This document shows positions 23,687-32,862 of a stretch of 64,000 nucleotides of DNA, piece after piece. Both the position numbers and the translations under genes were made by a program. The DNA is from Christiangramia lutea (GTDB lineage: Bacteria; Bacteroidota; Bacteroidia; Flavobacteriales; Flavobacteriaceae), in the NCBI RefSeq assembly GCF_022489035.1, contig NZ_JAKVTV010000002.1:1-64000 (forward strand), read 5' to 3'. The notes under the pieces are model-generated. The model was not told where the DNA came from. It saw only the letters and a list, made by a program, of their open reading frames with translations, and searched no databases. How positions within the stretch are numbered: the first letter of the stretch is position 1; each line of letters opens with the position of its first letter.

Positions 23687-23939
23687 GATTACGAGCGTAG
23701 CAAGGCAATCTCATCATGCGAATTGGCAATTGTGATGAGACTGCTTCAGTCGTTGCACTCCTTCGCAGAGACGTTTGCAAGGTCATTGCGTGCGAATCGA
23801 TTTCTAACGTCATTGCGAGCGCAGGGAAGCAATCCCACTATATTGAGTTGAATATTTGGTGAGACAGCTTCAGGCAATTCAATCCTTGGTAATGAGGTTT
23901 TGAAAACCATTGCGAGCACAGCGAAGCAATCTTATCCAT
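23687..23939. repeat. REP-like palindromic repeats upstream of the GIY-YIG gene
   Basis: A full palindrome runs from TGATTACGAGCGTAGCAAGG (23687) through AATCTCATCA, with partner TGATGAGACTGCTTCAGTCG (23732). Then a decayed copy (about 23776-23840), GTGAGACAGCTTCAGGC near 23860, and CATTGCGAGCACAGCG at 23910. These fill the ~400-base gap to the carboxylase operon; no other gene is visible there apart from a weak -7-like TATATTTA at 23996. Confidence 0.75.
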
Positions 23940-24043
23940 TGTACTTAAAACAGGATTTTGAGATTTCTGCAACACTTCATACTTCTTAAATTTTCTATAT
24001 TTACGCTCCAAGCTTAAAAAATAACCATATATAAAAGCTTTTT

Positions 24044-24529
24044 ATGGATAAAAAATATAAAGTGAAGGTAAACGACTCTCTGGAATTCGAATTTTCAGAA
24101 GAAGAGATAGCTGCGCTGGACACACAAAAAACTTCAGAAAAGAATTATCATCTTCTAAAAGATAATCGATCTTTTTCTGCGGAAATATTCAAACCAGATT
24201 TCCTTAACCGGAATTACGAAATCAAGATCAACTCGAACATCTATTCAGTAAAGATTAATAACGAACTGGATCAGCTAATCGATGAAATGGGGCTTTCCCT
24301 GGGTAGCTCACAACAGATTAACGATATCAAGGCTCCAATGCCCGGTCTTATCCTGGAAGTGAATGTGAAGGAAGGCGATGAGGTAAAAGAAGGAGATTAT
24401 CTTCTGGTACTGGAAGCCATGAAAATGGAAAACACCCTTACCGCACCAAGAGACGGAGTAGTAAAATCTGTTACCGTTGCTAAGAGCGATACCGTAGAGA
24501 AGAATGAGCTCTTGATCGAAATGGAGTAA
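24044..24529 (+). CDS. Biotin carboxyl carrier protein of acyl-CoA carboxylase
   Basis: This 161-residue carrier has a C-terminal biotinyl domain with the modified Lys in 'LEAMKMENT' (near residue 127). The N-terminal ~80 residues are a linker-type domain ('KKYKVKVNDSLEFEFSEEEI') seen in Bacteroidota propionyl-CoA carboxylase carriers. It is the first of three genes that together make a biotin-dependent acyl-CoA carboxylase, most likely converting propionyl-CoA to methylmalonyl-CoA. Confidence 0.9.
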   Translation: MDKKYKVKVNDSLEFEFSEEEIAALDTQKTSEKNYHLLKDNRSFSAEIFKPDFLNRNYEIKINSNIYSVKINNELDQLIDEMGLSLGSSQQINDIKAPMPGLILEVNVKEGDEVKEGDYLLVLEAMKMENTLTAPRDGVVKSVTVAKSDTVEKNELLIEME

Positions 24530-24623
24530 TTTAAAGCCAGTATTCGATAGATCGAAATCTAAATTTTAAACTTAATGAGAAGTAACCTCAAGCCTAGTCT
24601 GGAGGTCTTATTAAAACATCAAA

Positions 24624-26066
24624 ATGAAAAAAATATTAGTAGCCAACAGGGGGGAGATTGCTTTAAGAGTGATGAAAACCATAAAACGAATGGGGATAGA
24701 CACAGTAGCTGTCTATTCTACAGCCGACAGGAATGCGCCACATGTGAAGTTTGCCGATGAAGCGGTTTGTATTGGTGAGGCTCCATCCAGTGAATCTTAC
24801 CTGAAAGGTGATAAAATAATAGAAGTAGCAAAAAGTCTTAATGTGGATGGTATCCACCCGGGATATGGGTTCCTGAGTGAAAATGCTACATTCGCTGAAT
24901 CTGTAGAGAAAAATGGAATCACCTGGATAGGTCCGGGATCAAAGGCCATTAAAATAATGGGAAGTAAGCTGGCAGCTAAGGATGCTGTAAAGGCTTACGA
25001 TATTCCTATGGTTCCTGGAATTGATGAAGCCATCACCGATACCGAAAAAGCAAAGAAAATTGCCAGGGATATCGGTTTTCCTATTCTTATAAAAGCTTCT
25101 GCCGGTGGTGGAGGTAAGGGAATGCGTATTGTTGAAAAGGAAAAGGACCTTGAAGACCAGATGAAACGTGCCATTAGTGAGGCAGAATCTGCTTTTGGGG
25201 ACGGTTCGGTGTTTATTGAAAAATACGTGGCCTCGCCAAGACATATCGAAATCCAGGTACTAGCAGACACTCACGGAAACTATCTGCATTTATTTGAAAG
25301 AGAATGCAGTATTCAGCGTAGGCACCAGAAAGTAGTGGAAGAAGCTCCTTCAGTAGTGCTGGATGAGAATTTAAGGAAAGAAATGGGAGAGGCCGCTGTA
25401 AAAGTTGCCCAAGCCTGTGATTATGTAGGAGCCGGAACGGTAGAATTCCTTTTTGATGAAAACAGGAATTTCTACTTCCTGGAAATGAATACAAGATTAC
25501 AGGTGGAACATCCGGTTACCGAATATATTACCGGAGTAGACCTTGTGGAACAACAAATCCTGGTTGCCAGAGGTGAGGAGCTATCATTTACTCAAGATGA
25601 TCTTAAGATTAAAGGCCACGCCATGGAACTTAGGGTATATGCTGAAGATCCGTTGGAAGATTTTATGCCTAGCACGGGAACCCTTGAAAAATATGAAGTT
25701 CCGGTAGGAGAGGGGATAAGGCTGGATAACGGTTTTGAAGAAGGTATGGAAGTCCCTATTTATTACGATCCCATGTTAGCCAAGTTGATCACTTATGGTA
25801 AGACCAGGGAAGAAGCCATTCAAATGATGATCAAAGCAATAGATCATTATATCGTAGAAGGAGTGAGCACAACCTTGCCTTTCGGAAAATTTGTATTCCA
25901 GCATGATGCTTTCAGAAGCGGTAATTTCGATACACATTTCGTAAAGAAATATTACTCTCCGGAAGCTCTGAAAGAAGAAACCGAAGAAGAAGCGAAACTA
26001 GCCGCTCTTATGGCCTTGAAGCAATATATGCAGGATAAGGAGCAACTAAGATTACCACACAACTAA
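24624..26066 (+). CDS. accC: Biotin carboxylase subunit of acyl-CoA carboxylase
   Basis: This 480-residue biotin carboxylase has the ATP-grasp glycine loop 'ASAGGGGKGMRIV' (near 160), 'EFLFDENRNFYFLEMNTRLQVEHPVTE' (near 275-300) with metal and bicarbonate ligands, and the N-terminal 'ILVANRGEIALRV'. It carboxylates biotin on the carrier protein using ATP and bicarbonate. Length and order are normal. It follows the carrier gene by about 95 bases, with the decarboxylating transferase 17 bases after. The symbol is by family; a propionyl-CoA carboxylase alpha-type function is likely. Confidence 0.92.
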   Translation: MKKILVANRGEIALRVMKTIKRMGIDTVAVYSTADRNAPHVKFADEAVCIGEAPSSESYLKGDKIIEVAKSLNVDGIHPGYGFLSENATFAESVEKNGITWIGPGSKAIKIMGSKLAAKDAVKAYDIPMVPGIDEAITDTEKAKKIARDIGFPILIKASAGGGGKGMRIVEKEKDLEDQMKRAISEAESAFGDGSVFIEKYVASPRHIEIQVLADTHGNYLHLFERECSIQRRHQKVVEEAPSVVLDENLRKEMGEAAVKVAQACDYVGAGTVEFLFDENRNFYFLEMNTRLQVEHPVTEYITGVDLVEQQILVARGEELSFTQDDLKIKGHAMELRVYAEDPLEDFMPSTGTLEKYEVPVGEGIRLDNGFEEGMEVPIYYDPMLAKLITYGKTREEAIQMMIKAIDHYIVEGVSTTLPFGKFVFQHDAFRSGNFDTHFVKKYYSPEALKEETEEEAKLAALMALKQYMQDKEQLRLPHN

Positions 26067-26082
26067 AATTCAGAATTGAGAG

Positions 26083-27624
26083 ATGAGTCAGAACCTCGAT
26101 AAATTAAAAGAAAAGATCGCCGAAGCCCACAAAGGTGGAGGAGAGAAAAGAATAGCCAAGCAGCACGAAAAGAAGAAGTTAACTGCTCGTGAGCGAGTGG
26201 AATATTTGTTGGATGAGAATTCATTCGAAGAAATGGGAGTTTTAGTGACTCACCGTACAACCGATTTCGGGATGGATAAACAGAAATTCTACGGAGATGG
26301 TGTCATCACCGGCTACGGAACCATTCATGGAAGGCTGGTTTACGTTTTCGCACAGGATTTTACTGTTTTTGGAGGATCCTTATCTGAAACACATGCAGAG
26401 AAGATCTGTAAGGTGATGGATATGGCCGTGAAGGTTGGCGCTCCAATGATAGGTTTGAACGATTCCGGTGGTGCACGAATTCAGGAAGGTGTAAAGTCTC
26501 TTGGTGGTTATGCCGATATCTTTCATAGAAATGTAAAAGCTTCCGGGGTGATCCCTCAAATTTCGGCAATAATGGGACCTTGTGCCGGTGGAGCGGTTTA
26601 CTCTCCAGCGATGACCGACTTTACGCTGATGGTTGAAGATACTTCATATATGTTCGTCACCGGGCCAAATGTGGTAAAAACTGTTACGAACGAAAATGTA
26701 ACTTCAGAGGAACTTGGAGGAGCAAGTACGCACTCTACAAAATCTGGGGTTACTCACTTCACCGCTTCCAATGATATTATCTGTCTTGAGAATATTAAGC
26801 AGCTCATAAGCTATATGCCTCAGAACAATCAGACTGCACCTGAAAAATTACCATTTGAATTAGGAGATGAACATAGAGAAGTACTTGAAAGCATAGTTCC
26901 TGATAGTTCCAATAAACCTTATGATATGCATGAGGTTATAAAAGGAATTATAGACGACGACACCTTCTTTGAAGTGCATAAAGATTACGCTGATAATATT
27001 ATTGTTGGTTTTTCAAGAATTGGAGGAAGAAGTGTAGGAGTAATCGCCAACCAGCCAATGAGTCTTGCCGGAGTTCTGGACGTAGATTCATCTAAAAAAG
27101 CAGCAAGATTTACCAGGTTCTGCGATTGTTTTAATATTCCGCTTCTTGTGCTTGTAGACGTACCTGGTTTCCTTCCGGGAACAGACCAGGAATGGAACGG
27201 GATCATTTTGCACGGAGCTAAACTTCTCTATGCATTAAGTGAAGCAACGGTGCCAAAAGTAACCGTAATTACCAGGAAAGCTTACGGAGGAGCTTATGAC
27301 GTGATGAACTCCAAGCATATCGGTGCCGATTTTAACTTTGCGTGGCCAACTGCAGAGATCGCGGTAATGGGAGCAAAGGGTGCTTCTGAGATCATTTTCA
27401 GAAAGGAAATTGCTGCTTCAGAAGATCCTGAAAAGAAACTTGCGGAAAAAGAAGCTGAATATGCCGAGAAATTCGCTACTCCTTTTGAAGCTGCTCAACG
27501 TGGATTTATCGATGAGGTGATTATGCCTAAAGATACCCGACGAAAACTAATAAAAGCCTTCAGTGCTTTGGAAAATAAGCACGTGCTCAGGCCGAATAGA
27601 AAACACGGAAATATTCCATTGTAA
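26083..27624 (+). CDS. Acyl-CoA (propionyl-CoA) carboxylase beta subunit
   Basis: This 513-residue carboxyltransferase has two crotonase-like halves. '[17 protein letters not shown]' and '[14 protein letters not shown]' lie near 105-145, '[16 protein letters not shown]' near 165, and the C-terminal '[25 protein letters not shown]' near 365. The motif set is that of propionyl-CoA carboxylase beta subunits. It transfers CO2 from biotin to acyl-CoA. The three genes (24044, 24624, 26083) plus the terminator after this one form one operon, a standard Bacteroidota propionate/odd-chain route. Confidence 0.92.
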   Translation: MSQNLDKLKEKIAEAHKGGGEKRIAKQHEKKKLTARERVEYLLDENSFEEMGVLVTHRTTDFGMDKQKFYGDGVITGYGTIHGRLVYVFAQDFTVFGGSLSETHAEKICKVMDMAVKVGAPMIGLNDSGGARIQEGVKSLGGYADIFHRNVKASGVIPQISAIMGPCAGGAVYSPAMTDFTLMVEDTSYMFVTGPNVVKTVTNENVTSEELGGASTHSTKSGVTHFTASNDIICLENIKQLISYMPQNNQTAPEKLPFELGDEHREVLESIVPDSSNKPYDMHEVIKGIIDDDTFFEVHKDYADNIIVGFSRIGGRSVGVIANQPMSLAGVLDVDSSKKAARFTRFCDCFNIPLLVLVDVPGFLPGTDQEWNGIILHGAKLLYALSEATVPKVTVITRKAYGGAYDVMNSKHIGADFNFAWPTAEIAVMGAKGASEIIFRKEIAASEDPEKKLAEKEAEYAEKFATPFEAAQRGFIDEVIMPKDTRRKLIKAFSALENKHVLRPNRKHGNIPL

Positions 27625-27630
27625 AAATTA

Positions 27631-27657
27631 AGGCTGAAAGAAATTTCAGCCTTTTTT
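27631..27657 (+). terminator. Terminator of the carboxylase operon
   Basis: AGGCTGAAAG pairs with TTTCAGCCT, followed by six T. Confidence 0.88.
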
Positions 27658-27663
27658 GTTTTT

Positions 27664-27745
27664 TAGGGTCGTGATACTGAACTTGTTTCAGCATCTCAAA
27701 TAGTGGCCTCCATTTATAGAGATCCTGAAACGAGTTGAGGATAAG
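27664..27745. repeat. Second REP-like palindrome (about 80 bp)
   Basis: GTGATACTGAACTTGTTTCA then GCATCTC on the left, inverted as GAGATCCTGAAACGAGTTGA then GGATAAG on the right. It is a different palindrome family from that near 23.2 kb. It fills the gap before 27770. Confidence 0.75.
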
Positions 27746-27769
27746 CAATAATTCATAAAAATTTTCTTC

Positions 27770-28666
27770 ATGAAATTTAATAAAATCGTTTGCGTAGATG
27801 AGACTAAATTGAATGAGCAGGCCATAAATGATCTGGAGCAATTCGCTGATGAGGTGAAGGTCTATCATGATTACCCTGAAAATGATCAGGAAGTAATAGA
27901 CAGAATTCAAGATGCAGATGCGATCATTGTTTCCTGGAGAACCCAGATAGGAAAGGGGATCATTGGAAAATGTAACGATCTAAAGTATATAGGGATGGCC
28001 TGCAGCCTTTACGATAATGATTCGGCAAATGTAGCGGTGGAATTCGCCCGGGAAAGAGGGATTTCGGTAAAAGGAATTCGTGATTATGGAGATCCCGGGG
28101 TTGCAGAGTTTATCATTTCTGAATTAATCCAGCTGTTAAATGGCTATAAAGAAATTCAATGGAAGGAACTGCCCAGGGAATTGACACATCTTAAAATCGG
28201 GATCATTGGATTTGGCGTAACCGGACAGTTGTTGGCAGACTGCCTGAAACCATTCGGTGCCGATCTGCATTATTACAGTAGAAACAGGAAAACTGAAAAA
28301 GAGAACGGTATTAAATATCTTGAATTCAATGAATTATTGGATACCTGTGAATTGATATCATTCCATCTTCCCAAGAATACAGAATTAATGGGAGAGAAGG
28401 AATTCGAAATCTTAGGTAATGGAAAGATACTGATCAATACTTCGTTAGGGCTTCCCTTTAATGAGCAAGCTTTTGGAAATTGGATTAAGAAAGAAGGCAA
28501 TTTTGCTATTTTCGATGGGGACGGAAAGAAGGAACTCTCCGAAGAAACCGAAAATTTAGAAAGGGTAATCGCTCACAGCAAGAGTGCCGGCTGGAGTTCA
28601 CAGACTCTTGTAAGGCTTTCCCAAAAGGTACTACAAAATATCGCAGATTATTGTTCTGAAAATTGA
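27770..28666 (+). CDS. NAD-dependent D-2-hydroxyacid dehydrogenase family protein
   Basis: This 298-residue protein has an NAD-binding domain near residues 105-250 ('KIGIIGFGVTGQLLADCLKPFGADLHYYSRN', glycine-rich loop near 145) and the family's 'ISFHLPKNTELMG' and 'ILINTSLGLPFNE'. It lacks the usual Arg in the substrate loop at the normal place ('INTSLG' rather than 'VNTSRG'), so its catalytic type is uncertain. It stands alone between two repeats and the YeeE genes, with no obvious partner. Confidence 0.8.
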   Translation: MKFNKIVCVDETKLNEQAINDLEQFADEVKVYHDYPENDQEVIDRIQDADAIIVSWRTQIGKGIIGKCNDLKYIGMACSLYDNDSANVAVEFARERGISVKGIRDYGDPGVAEFIISELIQLLNGYKEIQWKELPRELTHLKIGIIGFGVTGQLLADCLKPFGADLHYYSRNRKTEKENGIKYLEFNELLDTCELISFHLPKNTELMGEKEFEILGNGKILINTSLGLPFNEQAFGNWIKKEGNFAIFDGDGKKELSEETENLERVIAHSKSAGWSSQTLVRLSQKVLQNIADYCSEN

Positions 28667-28680
28667 TAGGGAAGCCTATT

Positions 28681-28696
28681 TGTAACCATTGTTACT
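28681..28696 (+). promoter_or_regulatory. Crp/Fnr-type operator upstream of the YeeE/YedE pair
   Basis: TGTAAC-CATT-GTTACT palindrome, centre 29.5 bases before TTTATTTG (28718-28725), a one-mismatch -7 element. The spacing equals that at 11403 and 20764. Confidence 0.68.
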
Positions 28697-28738
28697 GAAT
28701 TTAGGGCATTCTTATCGTTTATTTGCAACTCAATAAAA

Positions 28739-29302
28739 ATGTTTATGGAATTTATTTTGGAACCCTGGCCATGGTATGTTGCCGGGCCTCTTATCGCCCT
28801 TATCATGTTCCTGTTGATCTTTCAGGGAAGGCAATTTGGAATGTCGTCTAACCTTAGAACGATCTGTACCATGTGTGGTGCCGATAATAAGGCTAGCTTT
28901 TTCGACTTTAACTGGAAAGCCCAGAGATGGAATCTTATCGTGATCACTGGAGCGGCAATTGGAGGTTTTATCGCCATGAATTTTCTTACCGCAGATCCTG
29001 CAGTAGCGATCAATCCCGTAACAGTTCAAAATCTTAATAACCTGGGATTTCAAAGTTCAGGGGAGGCTTATTTGCCAGATGAACTATATAGCCTGGAGGC
29101 TCTAACGAATTTAAAATCTCTGGCTATTCTTATTATTGGCGGAATCCTGATAGGATTTGGCGCAAGATGGGCCGGTGGATGTACTTCAGGGCATGCGATC
29201 TCCGGTTTAAGTAATCTGCAGATGCCTTCACTTATTGCAGTTATTGGTTTTTTCATTGGAGGTCTGGTAATGATTCACTTATTGTTCCCTTTAATATTTT
29301 AA
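28739..29302 (+). CDS. YeeE/YedE-family thiosulfate-type permease, N-terminal-half partner
   Basis: This 187-residue membrane protein has about four helices. The motif 'GFGARWAGGCTSGHAISGLS' near residue 140-160 carries the conserved Cys of the YeeE family, which relays thiosulfate through the pore by S-H-S bonding in studied members. 'LRTICTMCGADNKASFFD' adds two more Cys. Together with the next gene (3 bases after) it forms the two-subunit version of the permease common in Bacteroidota. Promoter and Crp-type site lie just upstream. Confidence 0.88.
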   Translation: MFMEFILEPWPWYVAGPLIALIMFLLIFQGRQFGMSSNLRTICTMCGADNKASFFDFNWKAQRWNLIVITGAAIGGFIAMNFLTADPAVAINPVTVQNLNNLGFQSSGEAYLPDELYSLEALTNLKSLAILIIGGILIGFGARWAGGCTSGHAISGLSNLQMPSLIAVIGFFIGGLVMIHLLFPLIF

Positions 29303-29305
29303 GAT

Positions 29306-29719
29306 ATGAAAGTTATAGGATATTTATTTACAGGTATATTATTAGGAATCGTAATGTTCAAATCTGAAGCGGCTTCCTGGTTTCGCATCTATGAAATGTT
29401 CAGGTTCGAGGCTTTCCATATGTACGGTATTATAGGCTCGGCATTATTCCTGGGAGTTCTGGGAATCCAGATCATTAAAAAGAAGAAATTGAAAGATGTG
29501 AACGGGGAGCAGATACAATTCGTTCCGAAGAATAGGAGTTTTAGCAGATATATGTTCGGTGGAATCATTTTCGGACTCGGCTGGGCACTTGCCGGGGCAT
29601 GTCCGGGACCAATCTATACGCTTATAGGTGCAGGATATGTTTCTGTGATCGTAGTATTCCTTTCTGCGATCCTGGGCACTTTTATTTACGGACTTTTAAG
29701 GGACAAGCTCCCTCACTAA
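29306..29719 (+). CDS. YeeE/YedE-family (DUF6691) permease, second partner
   Basis: This 137-residue protein has four helices and the Cys motif 'GLGWALAGACPGPIYTLIGAG' near residue 95-115, matching the second half of the YeeE permease. The pair is co-transcribed and ends at a strong terminator. With TauE/SafE and the persulfide dioxygenase-like gene it fits a thiosulfate/sulfane-sulfur handling set. Confidence 0.88.
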   Translation: MKVIGYLFTGILLGIVMFKSEAASWFRIYEMFRFEAFHMYGIIGSALFLGVLGIQIIKKKKLKDVNGEQIQFVPKNRSFSRYMFGGIIFGLGWALAGACPGPIYTLIGAGYVSVIVVFLSAILGTFIYGLLRDKLPH

Positions 29720-29737
29720 TAATATAAAGAAATAAAA

Positions 29738-29779
29738 ATCGGGTGCTATAATTCAAAATTATCAGCACCCGTTTTTTTT
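29738..29779. terminator. Bidirectional terminator between convergent genes
   Basis: CGGGTGCT pairs with AGCACCCG around a 16-base loop, with eight T on the plus strand and TTTTTATT on the minus. It serves both the YeeE pair and the minus-strand gene ending at 29796. Confidence 0.88.
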
Positions 29780-29795
29780 GGTTCTTATTTCAAAA

Positions 29796-30485
29796 TTAAT
29801 TTACTTTTTCTGCTTTCAGGTATAGTTCATTTGCCTGGATCTTATCGATCATATCTTTACCCTTTGCTGCAGCATTTTTCCATTTTTCAGAATCATGGAT
29901 CTTATCATAGGTCGCAGCATCTGGCCATACTCCTTCCATAAAGTATTTGTATTTATCATGCTGATCGCTGATCTTATAAAGATGGTAACCTGCACCAGGG
30001 TAACCCTCATCACTGATGGCCTGGTTCATTTCATCTAAAAAATCGCTCAGTTGTTTTTCGCTTACCCCATCTGGAAGTTCGAATAGATGTAAGCTTTTCC
30101 TACCAGTAACCTTCAGATTATTCTTCAGCTCTACCTGGATTAGTTCAAAAGGCTTAGTTCCCATATTTTTAGGTTGATGTTTGGCCTGATCAACCCAAAG
30201 CACATCACCTGCGTTACCGTCCATTTCAATTATACTTCCGTTGTCAGTTTTCATTTCAGCGGTATGATCTGTTAAAAAAACAGCTACACCCTCGGGATGA
30301 CTATGCATTTTAGATTCGTCACCAGAATTGTATGTGATCCTCAGTACTCTTACCTGATCATTTTCTAGTTCAACCTTATAATGATCCGGGTCTATTTTTG
30401 CCGCGTCCTGGGCATAAAACTTAACACCGAAAGCAAGGAACAAGATTAACAATCCTAGCTTTAGACTTTTTATTTTTGCTTTCAT
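29796..30485 (-). CDS. Exported cupin-domain protein
   Basis: This 229-residue protein starts with a signal peptide (cut near 'VKFYAQDAA'). A small cupin domain (about 35-125) follows, 'VLRITYNSGDESKMHSHPEGVAVFLTD' with His metal ligands and 'DVLWVDQAKHQPKN'. A C-terminal region of ~75 residues ('GVWPDAATYDKIHDSEKWKNAAAKGKDM') is similar in style to the ABM-like tails in neighbours. It is the last gene of a minus-strand cluster of small exported proteins (29796-34069). The role is unknown; metal-dependent oxygenase or isomerase activity is a possibility. Confidence 0.82.
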   Translation of the reverse strand: MKAKIKSLKLGLLILFLAFGVKFYAQDAAKIDPDHYKVELENDQVRVLRITYNSGDESKMHSHPEGVAVFLTDHTAEMKTDNGSIIEMDGNAGDVLWVDQAKHQPKNMGTKPFELIQVELKNNLKVTGRKSLHLFELPDGVSEKQLSDFLDEMNQAISDEGYPGAGYHLYKISDQHDKYKYFMEGVWPDAATYDKIHDSEKWKNAAAKGKDMIDKIQANELYLKAEKVN

Positions 30486-30503
30486 TTTTTCGAATATTAA
30501 AAC

Positions 30504-31445
30504 TTATATTTTACTGAATCTTTTTAGAGGTTCTTTGGCTGGTCTGAACTCCATTCCAAGCTCCTCCCGGGCCAGGGCATTACTATAAACCATTCTGGCA
30601 TTTCCCTCTGGTTTATCGCCATTCAACATTTTAGAGATATCTGAAATCCTCCAGCTCTCACTGGTCAACAAATAATTCTTAGCATGGTTTCCCTTTTGGA
30701 TAGCAGCTTTAAAAACTGCTTCAGCTACATCTTCCACATCCACCAGGGCGAATTCAACATCTTCATCAAACAGAGTCTGAATAAATGGTCCTGGTGCATT
30801 TTTAGATTTAAATACCCGCTGAAGATTTACCGAGGTAGAGTCTTCCCGGTTAGAAAGTGGGTCACCTACTACCGTTACCGGGGAAACAGAGACTATTTCA
30901 GTACTTAAATCGGGATGACTGTCTATAAACTTTCTTACAGTCTGATCTGCATAATATTTAGCCTGGGCATAAGGAATATTGGCCTCGTCCAGGTAGGGGG
31001 CATCCTCTTCGGTATAAAGGTGATCTGGATCCCTACCGGCTACAGGGTAGGGGAAGGAGGTATTAAAGGCCGCAACCGAAGCCACGAAAATGACCTTTTC
31101 GAGATCCTTGTTTTTGGTTACGATCTTCAGGAAATTTTCAGTTCCGTTTATGGTTGGTTCAAAAAGATCTCTTTTCGGATCTTCTACACCTAGCTGAAAA
31201 GGTGTTCCGCAATGAACTATCAAATCACAGTTGGCAGTAAAACTTCTTAGAGATTCAAGATCCTGAACATTCAGGTCTTTTATGGAAAGATTATCCTCAT
31301 TTCCCAGTTCAAATAGATGCTCATATTTATCACTTTTTGAGATATTGGTAACTGAGACCTTAACCTTGTAGCCTTCATCCAGAAACTTTTTGGTGATATA
31401 GCTGCCAATGAAACCTGATCCGCCGGTTATCCCTACTGTTTTCAT
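30504..31445 (-). CDS. NAD-dependent epimerase/dihydroflavonol-reductase-like SDR
   Basis: This 313-residue extended SDR has the nucleotide loop 'VGITGGSGFIGSYI' at the N-terminus, 'VIFVASVAAFNTS' near 120, and the Tyr-Lys pair in 'IPYAQAKYYADQTVRKF' near 155. These are the marks of cinnamyl/dihydroflavonol reductase-type enzymes acting on carbonyls. It is the one cytoplasmic enzyme in a cluster of exported small proteins, 18 bases before the cupin gene, so it may modify a compound delivered by or secreted with them. Confidence 0.85.
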   Translation of the reverse strand: MKTVGITGGSGFIGSYITKKFLDEGYKVKVSVTNISKSDKYEHLFELGNEDNLSIKDLNVQDLESLRSFTANCDLIVHCGTPFQLGVEDPKRDLFEPTINGTENFLKIVTKNKDLEKVIFVASVAAFNTSFPYPVAGRDPDHLYTEEDAPYLDEANIPYAQAKYYADQTVRKFIDSHPDLSTEIVSVSPVTVVGDPLSNREDSTSVNLQRVFKSKNAPGPFIQTLFDEDVEFALVDVEDVAEAVFKAAIQKGNHAKNYLLTSESWRISDISKMLNGDKPEGNARMVYSNALAREELGMEFRPAKEPLKRFSKI

Positions 31446-31464
31446 AATCCTAATTTTTTAAAAA

Positions 31465-31986
31465 CTATTCCTGTCCTTCCTGGATCGTATCATTTTGCTG
31501 CATGGCCATGGTCATTATTCCATTGTCCCAATAGCCGTGTTCTCTCACTATTTTTCCATTTTTAAACTGGGCAGTGAGGTGTACGGGAACTACCACATCC
31601 TTACTGTTCCCGGGTAAGGTGGCTTTCCAGTCTCCCCAAAAATTCACCCAGGTATTCCCATCGTCGGTAAGAACCATTTCATATTCATTTTCGTCCGCTA
31701 TGAATCCATAACTGTCTAAATTTCCGAGACTTTCCTGATGTTGTTTAACTATATCAGCTATACGTTTTCCCTGGTTACTATTATGGAATATCTGGGCCGT
31801 ATCTGCATAGTGATTTTTCATTGCTTCCCAGTCTGCTTTTTCATAATCACTAATGGCAGCTTTCAAGGTGTTGATCTCTTGAGAATCCTGGGTGTATCTA
31901 ACCTCTTTTTCTTCTTCTTTTGTTGTTTGATTACATCCTATGACCATAAAGGCCATAAGGATTAGGATGATTAACTTTTTCATCAT
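31465..31986 (-). CDS. NTF2/SnoaL-like exported lipoprotein
   Basis: This 173-residue lipoprotein has the lipobox 'LMAFMVIGC' (Cys near 18) and an NTF2-like cone fold: 'DSQEINTLKAAISDYEKADWEAMKNHYADTAQIFHNS' and 'VWVNFWGDWKA'-type middle strands ('TWVNFWGDWKATLPGNSKD'), then 'HLTAQFKNGKIVREHGYWDNG'. The fold supports small-molecule binding or cyclase/isomerase chemistry. It is the second NTF2-like gene of the cluster; the other is at 32863. Confidence 0.82.
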   Translation of the reverse strand: MMKKLIILILMAFMVIGCNQTTKEEEKEVRYTQDSQEINTLKAAISDYEKADWEAMKNHYADTAQIFHNSNQGKRIADIVKQHQESLGNLDSYGFIADENEYEMVLTDDGNTWVNFWGDWKATLPGNSKDVVVPVHLTAQFKNGKIVREHGYWDNGIMTMAMQQNDTIQEGQE

Positions 31987-32009
31987 TTTTGGTTTTAGAT
32001 TGTTTTAAT

Positions 32010-32774
32010 TTATTCTTCTGGTTGGTATGCAAGATCTGGTCTCATGCTGCCTCTCTTTACGGTATATGCATCAACATATTCGAACATTTCGTCGAAGATC
32101 TTTTTCCCTTCATCCCCTATAAGCTTCTGGTTTTCTGCACTCATGGAGTCATAATCTACAGCGTCTTTAGCTGAAATTACTGCAACGAAATAATCTCCTA
32201 CATTCCCGAACCCGCTTTGGTAGATTCGATAATGCATTTTTGAGTTCTTAGAGGCGTATAGTGCCTTCAACTCCTTCATTTTATCCTGTACCTTCTGAAT
32301 ATTTGCCGGGGAAACATCCAATCTGTGCCAAACGCGGTAATTCTTACCTTCTGTATTTGTGGTAAGGCCATCTGGCATATAAGAGAGTGATGGCATTAAA
32401 ATAGTTACGTAATCTCCGTGGTTCGAATAACATTTATTGAAATTCTCAAACATCTGGTTGAATTTCGCATCTCCAACTTTCTCCCTAAGGTCTTCAAAAT
32501 TGAAATTCTGGATATCGGCAAGGTCTTTAATGGGAGTGATAGCCAGGTAAGTTCCGTCATGCATCGATGCGACAGACCAGTTAATGTTCTTCACATTATT
32601 TGTCTTGCAGGCCGATACGAGATCTTTAGATACTTTTTCGTATTCTCTCGTCATCGATGGTTTAACCCTGTCTTCATGTACCAGAAATGCCTGGTTCTCT
32701 CCTTCCTGAGCCATGGAAACTAGAGAGATCAATAATAGAGTGAGAAAACTGGCAATTTTAAGTCTAATTTGCAT
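32010..32774 (-). CDS. 254-residue exported protein, paralog A
   Basis: This protein has a signal peptide ('LLLISLVSMAQ', cut near residue 22). It is homologous along its whole length and identical in length (254) to the protein at 33305-34069: 'FLVHEDRVKPSMTREYEKVSKDLVSACK' against 'YVVHEDHVIDGKMDQHHQGDKNLV', 'YSNHGDYV' against 'YSQHGDYI', and 'IYQSGFGNVGDYFVAV' against 'LYKSGFGTMGNYFMVA'. Two repeats of a dimeric alpha/beta-barrel fold per chain are suggested by these strand-helix patterns. Function unknown. It lies in the alternating run of exported genes. Confidence 0.8.
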   Translation of the reverse strand: MQIRLKIASFLTLLLISLVSMAQEGENQAFLVHEDRVKPSMTREYEKVSKDLVSACKTNNVKNINWSVASMHDGTYLAITPIKDLADIQNFNFEDLREKVGDAKFNQMFENFNKCYSNHGDYVTILMPSLSYMPDGLTTNTEGKNYRVWHRLDVSPANIQKVQDKMKELKALYASKNSKMHYRIYQSGFGNVGDYFVAVISAKDAVDYDSMSAENQKLIGDEGKKIFDEMFEYVDAYTVKRGSMRPDLAYQPEE

Positions 32775-32862
32775 AATAATTATATTAAATGGTTAATATG
32801 AATTACCAGGCATAGCAGGGTGAAGATGGTAAACTAAGGGATATCTATATGTCAATCTATTG

